DNA of 64,000 bases from Acidobacteriaceae bacterium. GTDB lineage: Bacteria > Acidobacteriota > Terriglobia > Terriglobales > Acidobacteriaceae. Made by a program: the position numbers and the translations under genes. Positions within the stretch are counted from its first letter, which is position 1, and every line of letters starts with the position of its first letter. The DNA is taken from assembly GCA_003134855.1 (NCBI GenBank), contig PLCS01000009.1, positions 257,911-321,910 of the forward strand. Reading direction: 5' to 3'. Under the pieces are notes generated by a model, which was given only the letters and a program-made list of their open reading frames with translations, was not told where the DNA came from and searched no databases. Positions 26,048 through 34,823 of this stretch are shown piece by piece.

Positions 26048-27172
26048 ATGCTGATCGAAGGCATCTTTGCCGCGGTTCCCACGCCGTTTTACCCGGACGA
26101 GCGCGTCTATTATCGCAAGCTCGAAGCCAACATTGTGCATTATTCGCGCACGCTGCTCTCCGGAGTGCTGCTGTTAGGCTCCACGGGCGAGGCTGTGATG
26201 CTCGACGACAGCGAGAGCCGCGAGGTGCTGCGCGTAGCTGCCGAGGCCGCCGCGCCGGAGAAGGTGCTCATCGCCGGCGTGGCGCGCGAGAGCGTGAAGG
26301 CCACGGTCGCATTGGCCGAGGCGGCGGCCCAGTTCCGCTACGACGCCGTGCTAGTGCGCACGCCGACTTACTACGCCAGCCAGATGAGCGTGGCGGCCGT
26401 GCTGCACTACTTCCGCAGCGTGGCAGACCGCTCGCCGCTGCCGGTTCTGATCTACAACATTCCCCAGTGCGCGCCTTATAACATCCCCGTTGAGCTGGTG
26501 GCCGAACTTGCGCAGCACCCCAACATCATCGGCATCAAGGATTCCAGCGGCAGCGTGGAGCGGATACGCGCGTTGGTTGAAGGAGTGAAAAACGCGCCCT
26601 GGAGAACGGTGACTGTGACGCCGATCTTCGAGGCGGTCACCGGACGGATGCTGACGGCTCAGGCGGGGAGTGAAGAGGCGCTGGTTTCCATCGGCGGCGT
26701 TGTTGATTTGGATGGAAAACAAAGTGGGATGGAATCCCACCCTAGCGACTTCGCTCAGGGCAGGCTTCGCGACAAAAACAAGAACGACGCGAGGGTGGGG
26801 CACTCGGTGACTCTGAAGACGCGGACCAAGGAAGTCGGCTTTCCCGTGCTCTGCGGCTCGACGGCCACGCTGCTTGGCTCTCTTGAGGCAGGCGCCGCTG
26901 GGGGCATCACAGCCTTCGCCTCGTGCGCGCCGCAGGCCTGCCAGGAGGTCTATCTTGCCTGGAAGGATCGTGACTTCAAGCTGGCCGCGGAGAAGCAGCA
27001 GCGCATCGCCGCCGCCAGCCAGCGCATCGTTGGCCAGTTGGGCATGAGCGGCGTCAAGTATGCCTGCGACTTCAACGGTTACTACGGAGGCCACACCCGC
27101 GCGCCGCTGTTGCCCGTCACCGGGGCCGTAAAGGCGGAAATTGAGGCGCTGCTGGCCGGGATTCGCAATTAA
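26048..27172 (+). CDS. DapA-family (dihydrodipicolinate synthase-like) aldolase/lyase with repeat insertion
   Basis: A 374-residue TIM-barrel lyase of the DapA/NanA family, which form or split bonds to pyruvate or similar keto acids through a Schiff-base lysine. Marks include GIFAAVPTPFYPDERVY, LLLGSTGEAVMLDDSE, a Tyr in VLIYNIPQCAPYNIP and the Schiff-base Lys in IIGIKDSSGSVERI. Residues ~226-252 (QSGMESHPSDFAQGRLRDKN and on) are encoded by a palindromic repeat that looks intergenic. The insertion makes the protein longer than the usual ~290-310 residues. True DapA function is not certain; other pyruvate or sugar-acid lyases fit equally. It stands alone. Confidence 0.8.
   Translation: MLIEGIFAAVPTPFYPDERVYYRKLEANIVHYSRTLLSGVLLLGSTGEAVMLDDSESREVLRVAAEAAAPEKVLIAGVARESVKATVALAEAAAQFRYDAVLVRTPTYYASQMSVAAVLHYFRSVADRSPLPVLIYNIPQCAPYNIPVELVAELAQHPNIIGIKDSSGSVERIRALVEGVKNAPWRTVTVTPIFEAVTGRMLTAQAGSEEALVSIGGVVDLDGKQSGMESHPSDFAQGRLRDKNKNDARVGHSVTLKTRTKEVGFPVLCGSTATLLGSLEAGAAGGITAFASCAPQACQEVYLAWKDRDFKLAAEKQQRIAAASQRIVGQLGMSGVKYACDFNGYYGGHTRAPLLPVTGAVKAEIEALLAGIRN
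26724..26803 (+). repeat. Palindromic repeat inside the DapA-like gene (family B, copy 1)
   Basis: An outer inverted pair CCCACCCTAGCG (26736-26747) and CGCGAGGGTGGG (26788-26799) matches at 11 of 12 positions. The element starts GTGGGATGGAATCCCACCC and ends GGGTGGGGCAC. A shorter relative with the same CCCACCC ... GGATGGGGCAC frame lies between genes at 57748-57783. Its central part (CTTCGCTCAGGGCAGGCTTC) also resembles 31098-31120 near a family A copy. Confidence 0.75.
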
Positions 27173-27338
27173 CAGGAATCCGGCGGCTTGTCTTACGGTG
27201 AAAGTGCCCAGGGTTGCGTCTATCAGGCGATGACACCGATGGCCACCGGCGGCGGTAAGACCGCTGTGTTTGGCTCCTGGCTGGTGGATGGCGAAGCCGC
27301 ATTGAGTTTCGCCTTCATTGTTTCGGCAGTGCGCAGAC

Positions 27339-28952
27339 TCACTTCGCCAGCGGCACGCGCAGATCGCCACCGGTCATCTCCTTGGGCAGGCCCAGGTCGA
27401 GAATGTTCAGCAGGGTGGGCGAGATGTCGCGCAGCGAGCCGTCGGGGCGCAAACGGAAGCGCTTTGCCTCTTCGGCCACGTAGATCAGCGGCACGGGGTT
27501 GGTGGTGTGCGCGGTGTGCGGGTTGCCGGTCACCAGGTCCACCATCTGCTCGGCGTTGCCGTGGTCGGCGGTGATCAGCCAACTGCCGTTGCGCTCGCGG
27601 ATGGCCTTGTAGACACGGGCCAACTGGGCATCGATGGCATCGATGGCCTTGATCGTCGGCTCCAGCTTGCCGGAGTGGCCCACCATGTCCGCGTTGGCAA
27701 AGTTGGCGACGATCAAGTCAAAGCTCCCGTCGTTGATGGCTTTCACAATGGCGTCGCCGATGGCCTCGGCCTTCATCTCCGGCGCCAGGTCGTAGGTGGC
27801 CACCTTCAGCGAGGGAATCAGCACGCGCTCCTCGCCGGCGAAGGGCGTCTCCACGCCTCCGTTGAAGAAGTAGGTCACGTGGGCGAACTTCTCCGTCTCG
27901 GCGACTCTCAGATTGCGCAGATGATGCGCGGACAGCACATTGGCCAGAATGTTATCCAGCGACTCCGGCGGCATGATGAACGGCAGCTCGTAGAGCTTGT
28001 CGTACTGGGTCATGCAGAGGTAGTAGAGATTTTTCGGAATTTCGGAGCGGGGAATCGTGGCGTCGAGCGCCTCCCAGCCGTCCAGGTCGCGTCCGCCCTG
28101 CTTGTTAAGGCCGCTCTCGCGGGTCAGCACGCGGGTAATCTCGCGGGCGCGATCGGCGCGGAAGTTGAAGTTGATGCAGACATCCTCGTCGCGAATCTGG
28201 CCCACCGGCTTGCCCGCGGCATCCACGACCACGAAGGGAATCAGGAACTCGTCGGTGATGCCGTTGTTGTAATTTTCCTTGATGCGCGCGACGGCATTTG
28301 GATAGGCGCCGCCCTCGGCCTTGCCGTTGACCATCGCGTCGAAGGCTTTGCGCTCGCGCTCCCAGCGTTTGTCGCGATCCATCGCGTAGTAGCGTCCGTT
28401 GATGGTGGCCACTTTGCCTACGCCGTACTCGCGCATTTTTTGTTCCAATTGCGCGATGTAGGCGACGCCGGAGTCGGGTGGAGTGTCGCGGCCGTCCATG
28501 AAGGCGTGAACGAAGACCCGGTCCAGGCCGTACTCGCGCGCGGTGCGCAGCAGGGCGTAGATGTGCTCCTGATGGGAGTGCACGCCGCCGTCGGAGACCA
28601 GGCCGAAGAGATGGAGCTGCCGTCCGCCCACTTGCGCCCGCTTCATGGCCAGCGCGACGGGAGGGTTCCGGGAAAATTCACCCGATGCAATCTGCGCGTC
28701 GATGCGGGTAATGTCCATCTGCACGATGCGCCCGGCGCCGATGTTCAGGTGGCCGACTTCGCTGTTGCCCATCTGCCCGTCGGGCAGGCCCACAAAGTGG
28801 TCCGAGGCCTGGATCAGCGTGTTGGGGTACTCGCGCAGCAGCTTGTCGTAGGTGGGCTTTTTGGCCAGCGCAATGGCGTTGTTGGTGGTTTCGGCGCGAT
28901 AGCCCCATCCATCAAGGATGGTCAGAACGAGTGGACGCTTGAAGATGGACAC
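27339..28952 (-). CDS. gpmI: 2,3-bisphosphoglycerate-independent phosphoglycerate mutase
   Basis: A 537-residue metal-dependent enzyme that interconverts 3- and 2-phosphoglycerate in glycolysis and gluconeogenesis. The start is GTG ([20 protein letters not shown]), with Asp14 as a metal ligand. The phospho-acceptor Ser64 lies in [17 protein letters not shown]. Further ligand regions are [16 protein letters not shown] and the C-terminal [11 protein letters not shown]. Its length is normal for the family. GAGG is about 12 bases upstream, so the ribosome-binding site is weak. Enolase (52715-54007), the next glycolytic enzyme, is in the same window but far away. Confidence 0.97.
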   Translation of the reverse strand: MSIFKRPLVLTILDGWGYRAETTNNAIALAKKPTYDKLLREYPNTLIQASDHFVGLPDGQMGNSEVGHLNIGAGRIVQMDITRIDAQIASGEFSRNPPVALAMKRAQVGGRQLHLFGLVSDGGVHSHQEHIYALLRTAREYGLDRVFVHAFMDGRDTPPDSGVAYIAQLEQKMREYGVGKVATINGRYYAMDRDKRWERERKAFDAMVNGKAEGGAYPNAVARIKENYNNGITDEFLIPFVVVDAAGKPVGQIRDEDVCINFNFRADRAREITRVLTRESGLNKQGGRDLDGWEALDATIPRSEIPKNLYYLCMTQYDKLYELPFIMPPESLDNILANVLSAHHLRNLRVAETEKFAHVTYFFNGGVETPFAGEERVLIPSLKVATYDLAPEMKAEAIGDAIVKAINDGSFDLIVANFANADMVGHSGKLEPTIKAIDAIDAQLARVYKAIRERNGSWLITADHGNAEQMVDLVTGNPHTAHTTNPVPLIYVAEEAKRFRLRPDGSLRDISPTLLNILDLGLPKEMTGGDLRVPLAK

Positions 28953-29109
28953 GTAGACTACACCTCAAAACGGGATCGAAGCACTGCTTTCAGGATAACC
29001 TGCAAGGGCATCGCATCCGATTCACGAACGAATCAACTTCGCTCGATGGAATTCGTAGTGGGACGCTTCGCACACGGTCAGCACGTAAAATACTCTTCAG
29101 GGAGAAGGA

Positions 29110-30591
29110 ATGTCGCAGCCCCCCATCATAGATCCGACCGAAAAGATCAGCATTGCCACGCAAGTCGAAGCCAGCGGAAGCCTCGATCCAGTGGATTGGG
29201 CTGCTTTTTGCGCACAGGCGCACCTCATGCTGGACGATATGCTCGGCTACATCGAAAAGATCCGCGAGCGACCTGTCTGGCAGCCGATTCCGGATGCTGT
29301 GCGGGCGCGTTTTCGTTCGCCAGCGCCGCGCGTGGGCGAGGAACTCGCGCAGGTCCATGCGGAGTTCATGCAGGATGTGCTGCCCTATACGCAAGGCAAC
29401 GTGCATCCGGGCTTCATGGGCTGGGTCAACGGTGGCGGCACGCCGGTGGGTATGGTGGCCGAGATGCTGGCCGCTGGGCTCAACGCGAACCTCGGAGGCC
29501 GCGATCATATTCCGGTCGAGGTCGAGCGGCAGGTGACCGCGTGGGTGAGGGAGATCTTCGGCTTCCCGCAAGGGGCAACAGGGTTATTTGTTACCGGAAC
29601 ATCGATGGCGAATCTGATTGCCGTGCTGATCGCCCGCGACGCCGCGCTTGGCTTCGAGGTGCGCGCCAGCGGAGTGGCCGCGGAGCCACGGCGGCTCACC
29701 GCATACACCTCGAATGCTGTTCATGGTTGCGTGCCCAAGGCAATGGACATTGCCGGCCTGGGCAGCGATGCGCTGCGTCTGATTCCCACCGACAGCTGCT
29801 TCCGCATTGACCTGGCGGCGCTCGCCGAGGCAATTCAGCGCGACCGCGAGGCTGGCTTCACGCCGTTTCTGGTGGTGGGAACCGCGGGAACCGTGAACAC
29901 CGGAGCCGTTGACGACCTGGCCGGCCTGGCTGATTTGTGCCGGCGCGAGAAGCTCTGGTTCCATGTGGACGGAGCCTTTGGCGCGCTGGCAAGGCTGGCC
30001 CCCGATCTTGCGCCCAAGCTCAACGGCATTGAGCGCGCGGATTCCGTGGCCTTCGACTTTCACAAATGGGGACAAGCGCCCTACGACGCCGGTTTCATTC
30101 TGGTGCGGGATGGAGAAGCGCACAAGAACGCCTTCGCCCTCCCGGCAGCCTACCTGCAACGCGCCGAGCGTGGGCTGGCCGCCGGCTCGCCCTGGCCCTG
30201 CGACTTCGGACCGGACCTCTCGCGCGGCTTTCGCGCCTTGAAGGTCTGGTTCACGCTGAAGGTCTATGGCACCGAGGCCCTGGGAGCGTCCATCTCCCGC
30301 TGCTGCGCGCTGGCCCGCTACCTTGAAGACCGCATCGCCGTGACGCCGGAGCTGGAGTTGATGGCCCCGGTCGAGCTGAATATCGTCTGCTTTCGCTATC
30401 GCGCTGAAGATACGAATCGAGTGAACGAAGCCATCGTCGTGGCGTTGCAGGAGTCGGGAGTTGTGGCTCCGTCCACGACCCGGATCGGAGGCCGCACGGC
30501 CATTCGCGCCGCCATCGTCAACCACCGCACCAGCCGCGCGGAGATCGATGCGCTGGTGGACGGCGCGCTGTCTTTGGGGCGCGGTCTTTAA
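29110..30591 (+). CDS. PLP-dependent group II amino-acid decarboxylase
   Basis: A 493-residue pyridoxal-phosphate enzyme of the aromatic amino acid/glutamate decarboxylase family. The PLP-binding Lys319 sits in VAFDFHKWGQAPYDAG. HVDGAFGALARLAPDL holds the His that stacks on the ring and the Asp that binds the pyridine nitrogen. GTAGTVNTGAVDDLAGLADL is also typical. GGGAGAAGG lies just before the ATG. Substrate cannot be chosen from the sequence; aromatic amino acids, aspartate and related substrates are all possible. It converges with the orphan VapB antitoxin and overlaps its stop by 4 bases. Confidence 0.88.
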   Translation: MSQPPIIDPTEKISIATQVEASGSLDPVDWAAFCAQAHLMLDDMLGYIEKIRERPVWQPIPDAVRARFRSPAPRVGEELAQVHAEFMQDVLPYTQGNVHPGFMGWVNGGGTPVGMVAEMLAAGLNANLGGRDHIPVEVERQVTAWVREIFGFPQGATGLFVTGTSMANLIAVLIARDAALGFEVRASGVAAEPRRLTAYTSNAVHGCVPKAMDIAGLGSDALRLIPTDSCFRIDLAALAEAIQRDREAGFTPFLVVGTAGTVNTGAVDDLAGLADLCRREKLWFHVDGAFGALARLAPDLAPKLNGIERADSVAFDFHKWGQAPYDAGFILVRDGEAHKNAFALPAAYLQRAERGLAAGSPWPCDFGPDLSRGFRALKVWFTLKVYGTEALGASISRCCALARYLEDRIAVTPELELMAPVELNIVCFRYRAEDTNRVNEAIVVALQESGVVAPSTTRIGGRTAIRAAIVNHRTSRAEIDALVDGALSLGRGL

Positions 30592-30779
30592 TGAGCCTCG
30601 CGGCGTGGAATATCTTTCAACTCCGGCATCGTGCCTCCCAATGCCGCCAATCTGCAAGAGCTTTCCCGCTCAATGAGAGCTTTGAGAGCCTCCTGAACGA
30701 GAGCCGACTTCCTGGTTATGCCCGTATATTCCTGTGCGATGAGCATTATGTCGTCGTCGAGCGTAACTTGTATTCTCAT
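30588..30779 (-). CDS. VapB-type antitoxin, orphan
   Basis: A 63-residue protein beginning MRIQVTLDDDIMLIAQEYTG and continuing ITRKSALVQEALKALIERES, the ribbon-helix-helix layout of VapB-family (type II) antitoxins. The tail (LAALGGTMPELKDIPRREA) matches the toxin-binding tail of this family. GGAGG sits a few bases before the ATG. In a normal operon vapC would start around the vapB stop on the same strand, but here the decarboxylase gene ends there in the opposite direction, so no PIN-domain toxin is encoded nearby. It may be a remnant, act on a distant toxin, or serve as a plain repressor. Confidence 0.75.
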   Translation of the reverse strand: MRIQVTLDDDIMLIAQEYTGITRKSALVQEALKALIERESSCRLAALGGTMPELKDIPRREAH

Positions 30780-30880
30780 GAGGCCTCCATGCGCCGGTTA
30801 TGCATTGTTACTGCCGTACTGAACCGCATATCGGATGTTTCCCAGCTATCAACATCGAGGTCGGGCCGCCTACGTCTCAC

Positions 30881-30969
30881 ATATTGATACTTTCCGGTTT
30901 GGGTGGTCTTCCGAAAGTATTGATTTCAGGGTGGTTAAAATAATCTGCAAGGTATCGAAAATATAGAAG
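30881..30969. repeat. A+T-rich inverted repeat plus G-run in the gap after vapB
   Basis: ATACTTTCCGG (30887-30897) and CCGAAAGTAT (30911-30920) form an inverted pair. A similar half-site GGTATCGAAAATA (30951-30963) follows, and then a G-rich run with GGGGGTAGGGGGTG just beyond. The region contrasts with the G+C-rich coding DNA. It may be a promoter region or a mobile repeat; nothing more can be said. Confidence 0.4.
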
Positions 30970-31114
30970 GGGGTAGGGGGTGCCTCAGAAAACAGGGGTC
31001 AGGGATCAGGGGCCAGTAACTGCCCGCGCCTCTGGTTGTGATTCATTCTTATATTGTGTGCGCCGGGAGGGAAATCAACTGCAAACCGCCTTTCGGCTTT
31101 GCTCAAGGCAGGCT

Positions 31115-31200
31115 CTGCGGTGGGATCAATGGCTCGCTTGCCGCTCGCATTGAGTTCGTGGTTTCCCAGGTCTCAAAATCGAGACCTGGGGCACCCAGAT
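31115..31200. repeat. Dispersed repeat family A, long copy (copy 2)
   Basis: The core palindrome CCCAGGTCTC ... GAGACCTGGGGCACCC (31165-31196) is preceded by about 50 bases (TGCGGTGGGATCAATGGCTC onward, including CGCTCGCATTGAGTTCGTG). The same flank occurs, reversed, beside the copy at 52622-52709. This shows that the repeat unit is about 85 bases, not just the palindrome. Confidence 0.75.
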
Positions 31201-31270
31201 TTCACCTACCCCGGACCTGCGCCACCCGCCAGCGGTCGAGATCGAGTCGGAATGGATGGTAAGGCCCCGC

Positions 31271-31355
31271 GGCCCACTCATCATAAAGCCGCGATGAATG
31301 GGGCACAGCCCCGCAACCCCAAGGTGCATATTCAAAAGCAATAGGTGGGCCACCT
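31271..31355 (+). repeat. Dispersed repeat family C, copy 1
   Basis: This begins GGCCCACTCATCATAAAGC and includes GCCCCGCAACCCCAAGGTGC, then ATATTCAAAA and GTGGGCCACCTG. It is nearly identical over about 48 bases to the copy at 32071-32163, in the same orientation. The outer parts (GCCCACTCATC and GATGAATGGGGC) are partly inverted. Confidence 0.8.
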
Positions 31356-31510
31356 GCCGTATAGTCTAGGAATACGACTCGTTCGTTGCCACATTCCCCC
31401 CAGAGCCGGACCGGTTGAGTCGTACACCGCCTAGAATATTGATCTGCAGCCATTCGCAGACGCGTACCCTTCCGGCTCCAGCGGAAATCCCAACAGTTGA
31501 GGAAACCGAC

Positions 31511-32032
31511 ATGAAAATCTCTCGAGAGATTCTCCGGGCATCCCATTCAGATTCAAGGCCCTCAGCCGGAAGGCGGCGGACGGAAAAGCTGGTTGCATTT
31601 GTTTTAGCTTCTCTTGCTTGTTGCGCGGCGGTTGGTCCAACCGGCTGCACTAATGGTTTACAAAACAAAGACTTAAGCTTTGGCCCGTCCAAGGCCGAGG
31701 TCACCGCAGCCGCAATCGGGGTTGGCGCCGTGGTGGTCGGCACGGTCGTCCTTATTGAGGTTCATCATAGTCATCACACTTTGAAGGGCTGTGTTTTCAG
31801 TGGCCAGAACGGCATTGAGGTTCAGACTCAAGGCGATAAGAAGACCTACGCCCTGGCTGGAGAAACCGCCGACATCAAGGTGGGTGACCTAGTCCAGTTC
31901 CATGGGACAAAGGGAAAGAAAGTGAAAGACAGCGCCGGCGATCAGACATTTACGGTTGAGAAGATCAGCAGGGACTACGGGCCGTGCATGCTGAATTCCG
32001 GGCAGCCTACGAACGCTCCCAACGCCAGGTAG
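31511..32032 (+). CDS. Small exported (possible lipo-) protein, unknown function
   Basis: A 173-residue protein with a long charged N-terminus, then a hydrophobic segment (LVAFVLASLACCAAVGPTGC) that may end in a lipidation cysteine at residue 46. A second Gly/Val/Ala-rich hydrophobic stretch (VTAAAIGVGAVVVGTVVLIE) is followed by a His-rich patch (VHHSHHTLKGC) and a small domain (FSGQNGIEVQTQGDKKTYAL). The start at 31511 has TGAGGAA 7 bases upstream. Family C repeats lie on both sides in the same orientation. The family was not recognised. Confidence 0.55.
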   Translation: MKISREILRASHSDSRPSAGRRRTEKLVAFVLASLACCAAVGPTGCTNGLQNKDLSFGPSKAEVTAAAIGVGAVVVGTVVLIEVHHSHHTLKGCVFSGQNGIEVQTQGDKKTYALAGETADIKVGDLVQFHGTKGKKVKDSAGDQTFTVEKISRDYGPCMLNSGQPTNAPNAR

Positions 32033-32070
32033 ATAGCCGTTTCGGACCCTCATTGCCAGCGGCAGGTGGC

Positions 32071-32163
32071 CCATTCATCGATTCTGAAGACAGAACTCGG
32101 CTTTCGGGGCTGCGCCCCGCAACCCCAAGGTGCATATTCAAAATCGATAAGTGGGGCACCTGG
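32071..32163 (+). repeat. Dispersed repeat family C, copy 2
   Basis: Direct repeat of 31271-31355: GGCCCATTCATCG, a longer middle, then GCCCCGCAACCCCAAGGTGC, ATATTCAAAA and GTGGGGCACCTG. It follows the lipoprotein gene by about 40 bases. The opening part (GGTGGCCCA, TCGATTCTGA) recurs at 43124-43150. Confidence 0.8.
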
Positions 32164-32298
32164 GAAAGGGTGATTTTTCAGTTTTCGAATCGAGTGCTGG
32201 GCCGTGCGCTCTCACTCCCGCTCTTCGAGGCGAGTCACGACCTGCTCGACCAGTCGCTCCAGCTCACCGGTATTCTCTCCCTGCGCCGGAGCGGCCGG

Positions 32299-33096
32299 TT
32301 AGGAGATCCGCCTCATGCGAGCATCAGGCATTCCCATCCGCCGCTTGACGAGCAGTAGCTCATCGATCTTGCCGTCGGGAAGGAAGTTGAGCGGACGGCC
32401 GATCTGTTGGGCGATGAGGTAGGTCTTGCAATAGGTCTCGAAGGTCTCTACCAGCCACTCGGCATGGGTGACGGTGTCAGACCAGCAGACGATGCCGTGA
32501 TTGCTGAGCAGGATGGTGTTGTGGTCCTGGACAAAGGGCAGCACCGTCTCGGCAAAGGCCTTGGTGCCGGGCGTTTCGTAGGGCGCCACCGCTGCCGGGC
32601 CAATCGAGGTCTCGTACTCGGAGATCAGCCCGATAGGCGGCGCGGAGCCGGTCATCGCAAAGGCCGTGGCGTGCGGCGGATGGCAATGCACAATGGCGCG
32701 GGCTACGGAGTTGGCTTTGTAGATAGCCAGATGCAGCAGCACCTCGCTGGTCCTCATGCGGTCGCCTGCCAGGATGTTGCCGTCCAGATCAGAGAGGCAG
32801 ATGTCGGCCGGCGCCATGTCCCGCTTGCTCATCATTGTTGGCGTGCAGAGCAGGTACTTCTCGCCCAGCCGCACGCTGATATTGCCGCCGTTGCCGTCCA
32901 CGTACTGCCGCTCCCACAGCTTGCGCCCCACCAGGATGATCTCCTCGCGCATGGCCTCGGCCTCGAAGAGGAGCGCGGCCTCCAGCGGCGAGTTCACCTC
33001 GGCCTGCGCCGCGTGCGAGCTCTCCGCCACGGCCTGCGCCGCTTCTCTGCACTGCTCCTCAAGCTCAACCCAACTCTGCTCCATGGATGACCTCAC
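32299..33096 (-). CDS. Class II aldolase/adducin-family protein (fuculose-phosphate aldolase-like)
   Basis: A 265-residue zinc-dependent enzyme of the class II aldolase family. Members cleave or epimerise sugar phosphates such as fuculose-1-P, ribulose-5-P or methylthioribulose-1-P. It shows YVDGNGGNISVRLGEKYLLC, the zinc-binding AIVHCHPPHATAFAMTG and the third ligand region ILLSNHGIVCWSD. An extra ~45-residue Ala/Glu-rich N-terminus, probably helical, precedes the core. A sugar-porter gene lies upstream on the same strand, which suggests uptake and cleavage of a sugar. The exact sugar is unknown. Confidence 0.85.
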   Translation of the reverse strand: MRSSMEQSWVELEEQCREAAQAVAESSHAAQAEVNSPLEAALLFEAEAMREEIILVGRKLWERQYVDGNGGNISVRLGEKYLLCTPTMMSKRDMAPADICLSDLDGNILAGDRMRTSEVLLHLAIYKANSVARAIVHCHPPHATAFAMTGSAPPIGLISEYETSIGPAAVAPYETPGTKAFAETVLPFVQDHNTILLSNHGIVCWSDTVTHAEWLVETFETYCKTYLIAQQIGRPLNFLPDGKIDELLLVKRRMGMPDARMRRIS

Positions 33097-33212
33097 GCGG
33101 GTACGTCAAGACCAGCTTTCGGGAATCGCTGGCTCTTTCCTCAGATTATATAGAGCGCCCTTTGCGGCCTGCTCCGGTGACTGCGGTCACGAATGAATGG
33201 GCCTATCACCTT

Positions 33213-34571
33213 TTACTCCGCTCGCACCAGCCGGCGCTGCAAGGCTTCCAGTGTCTGCCCCTTGGTCTCCGGGTAAACCAGCAGCACTACCACAAACTGC
33301 AACCCGGTCATCACGGCGAAGAAGGTGAACGGGGCGCTGCGGCCGATCTGCGCCACCACCATGGGAAACGCCAGTTGGATGGCCGTGTTCATGAACCAGT
33401 GGCTGGCGTTGCCCACGCCCTGGCCCTTGGAGCGAACGGCGTTGGGAAAGACTTCGCCGATGTAGACCCAGATCACCGCGCCCTGCGAGAGCGCGAAGAA
33501 GGCGATGTAGGTAATCAGCACCCAGACCAGAGCGCCGGGGTGGGAGTTCGTCGCAAAGAGCCACGAGACCGCCGCCAGGCAACTGGCCGTGCCCGCCGCG
33601 CCGATCAGCAGCAGCGTCTTGCGCCCCAGTTTGTCGATCACGCTCATGCCGACGATGGTAAAGACTAGATTCGTGAAGCCGATGGCGATGGCCTGCTGGT
33701 CGCCGGAGATCTGACTGAAGCCCGCCGAGGCGAAGATGCTGTTCAGGTAGTAGAGGATCGAGTTGATCCCGGCCAACTGATTGAATGCGCCAATCGAAAT
33801 CGCCAAAAACAGCGGATAACGATACTTCCACTGAAAGACCGGTTCGTGAGCCGTGGCGTGCTCCTCGGCCAGCGCGGATTGAATGTCGGCCAGCTCGGCC
33901 TCGGGGTTCGGGTCGCCCATCAGTTTCAGCACGGCCAGAGCTTCTTCGTTGCGCCCCTTGGAGGCCGACCAGCGCGGGCTGCGGGGAATGCCGAACAAGA
34001 GCGCCAGGAAGCCCAGGGCGGGCAGCGCGGCGATGCCCACCTGCCAGCGCCACTCCAGAGAGCCCAGGTGCAGCGTGCGGATAAGGTAGTTGGAGGTGTA
34101 AGCCGCCAGAATGCCGAAGACCACGTTGAATTGGAAGGCGCCCACCAGCCGGCCGCGCCATTTGGCCGGGGCAAGTTCGGCAATGTACACCGGCCCCAGC
34201 ACCGACGATGCGCCGATGCCCAGACCGCCAACGAAGCGGAAGAGCATCAGCACCGGCCAGTTCCAGGCCAGCGCGCTTCCGATGGCCGAGACCACATAGA
34301 GCACGGCGGTGATGCGCAGCGTCTCGCGCCCGCCGATCTTCTGCCCTACATGGCCCGCGCCCAGCGCTCCCGCCACCGTGCCGATCAGCGCGATGGCCAC
34401 CGTCCAGCCCTTGCCGTAGGGGCTCAGGTTGTAGAGCTTGACCAGAGAGTCGATGGCGCCCGAAATCACAACAGTGTCGAAGCCGAAGAGCAGGCCGCCC
34501 AGTGCGCCGGTCAGCGTTGCCTTCATCAGGTTGAGGTTCGGTCGCATGGCGCGCGGCTCCTTGATTTCCAA
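33213..34571 (-). CDS. MFS sugar porter (XylE/GalP type)
   Basis: A 452-residue inner-membrane transporter with 12 predicted helices, probably a sugar:proton symporter. Family marks are GALGGLLFGFDTVVISGAI in helix 1, VGGLGIGASSVLGPVYIAEL, the loop motif APAKWRGRLVGAFQ, NQLAGINSILYYLNSIF in helix 7 and PETKGQTLEALQ at the C-terminus. A start at the ATG at 34547 is also possible. It is upstream of the class II aldolase gene, 116 bases apart, on the same strand. The HTH-cupin gene further upstream may control both. Confidence 0.92.
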   Translation of the reverse strand: MEIKEPRAMRPNLNLMKATLTGALGGLLFGFDTVVISGAIDSLVKLYNLSPYGKGWTVAIALIGTVAGALGAGHVGQKIGGRETLRITAVLYVVSAIGSALAWNWPVLMLFRFVGGLGIGASSVLGPVYIAELAPAKWRGRLVGAFQFNVVFGILAAYTSNYLIRTLHLGSLEWRWQVGIAALPALGFLALLFGIPRSPRWSASKGRNEEALAVLKLMGDPNPEAELADIQSALAEEHATAHEPVFQWKYRYPLFLAISIGAFNQLAGINSILYYLNSIFASAGFSQISGDQQAIAIGFTNLVFTIVGMSVIDKLGRKTLLLIGAAGTASCLAAVSWLFATNSHPGALVWVLITYIAFFALSQGAVIWVYIGEVFPNAVRSKGQGVGNASHWFMNTAIQLAFPMVVAQIGRSAPFTFFAVMTGLQFVVVLLVYPETKGQTLEALQRRLVRAE

Positions 34572-34757
34572 ACCATCCTACAGGCCAGCCCTATCTTTAC
34601 CAAACGCTGACCGCCGCACCACTCGCGCCACCGTACTCCGGCGTCACGCGCTTTCTCGACTCATTTCAGATGATCGCCCGCGTCAAGAATTAGGGCTGAG
34701 ACTGTGTGATTTGGTAATTGTTCCTGTACAAATGCGGGCGTGGACACCCGCACGACA

Positions 34758-34781
34758 GCCGGTCTGGAGACCGGCGCTACG
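34758..34781. repeat. Short perfect palindrome GCCGGTCTGGAGACCGGC plus CGCTACG tail (family E)
   Basis: GCCGGTCT and AGACCGGC pair around a 2-base centre, followed by GCTACG. It lies in the gap between the transporter and the HTH-cupin gene. I know this motif as a common intergenic repeat in acidobacterial genomes from memory only. A similar GACCGGTCTGAATC motif occurs at 35838-35851 inside the next regulator frame. Confidence 0.5.
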
Positions 34782-34823
34782 TTCCGGCCTAACCACAATC
34801 ACACGGTCTCGATACCAGGCCGG

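Noticed and set aside
27318-29810. 830-codon plus-strand open frame
   Set aside because: It covers gpmI on the other strand, whose catalytic motifs are intact; the frame has His/Val/Gly-rich shadow composition and no ribosome-binding site.
31038-31344. Overlapping small plus-strand frames
   Set aside because: They consist of repeat families A and C and have no coding character.
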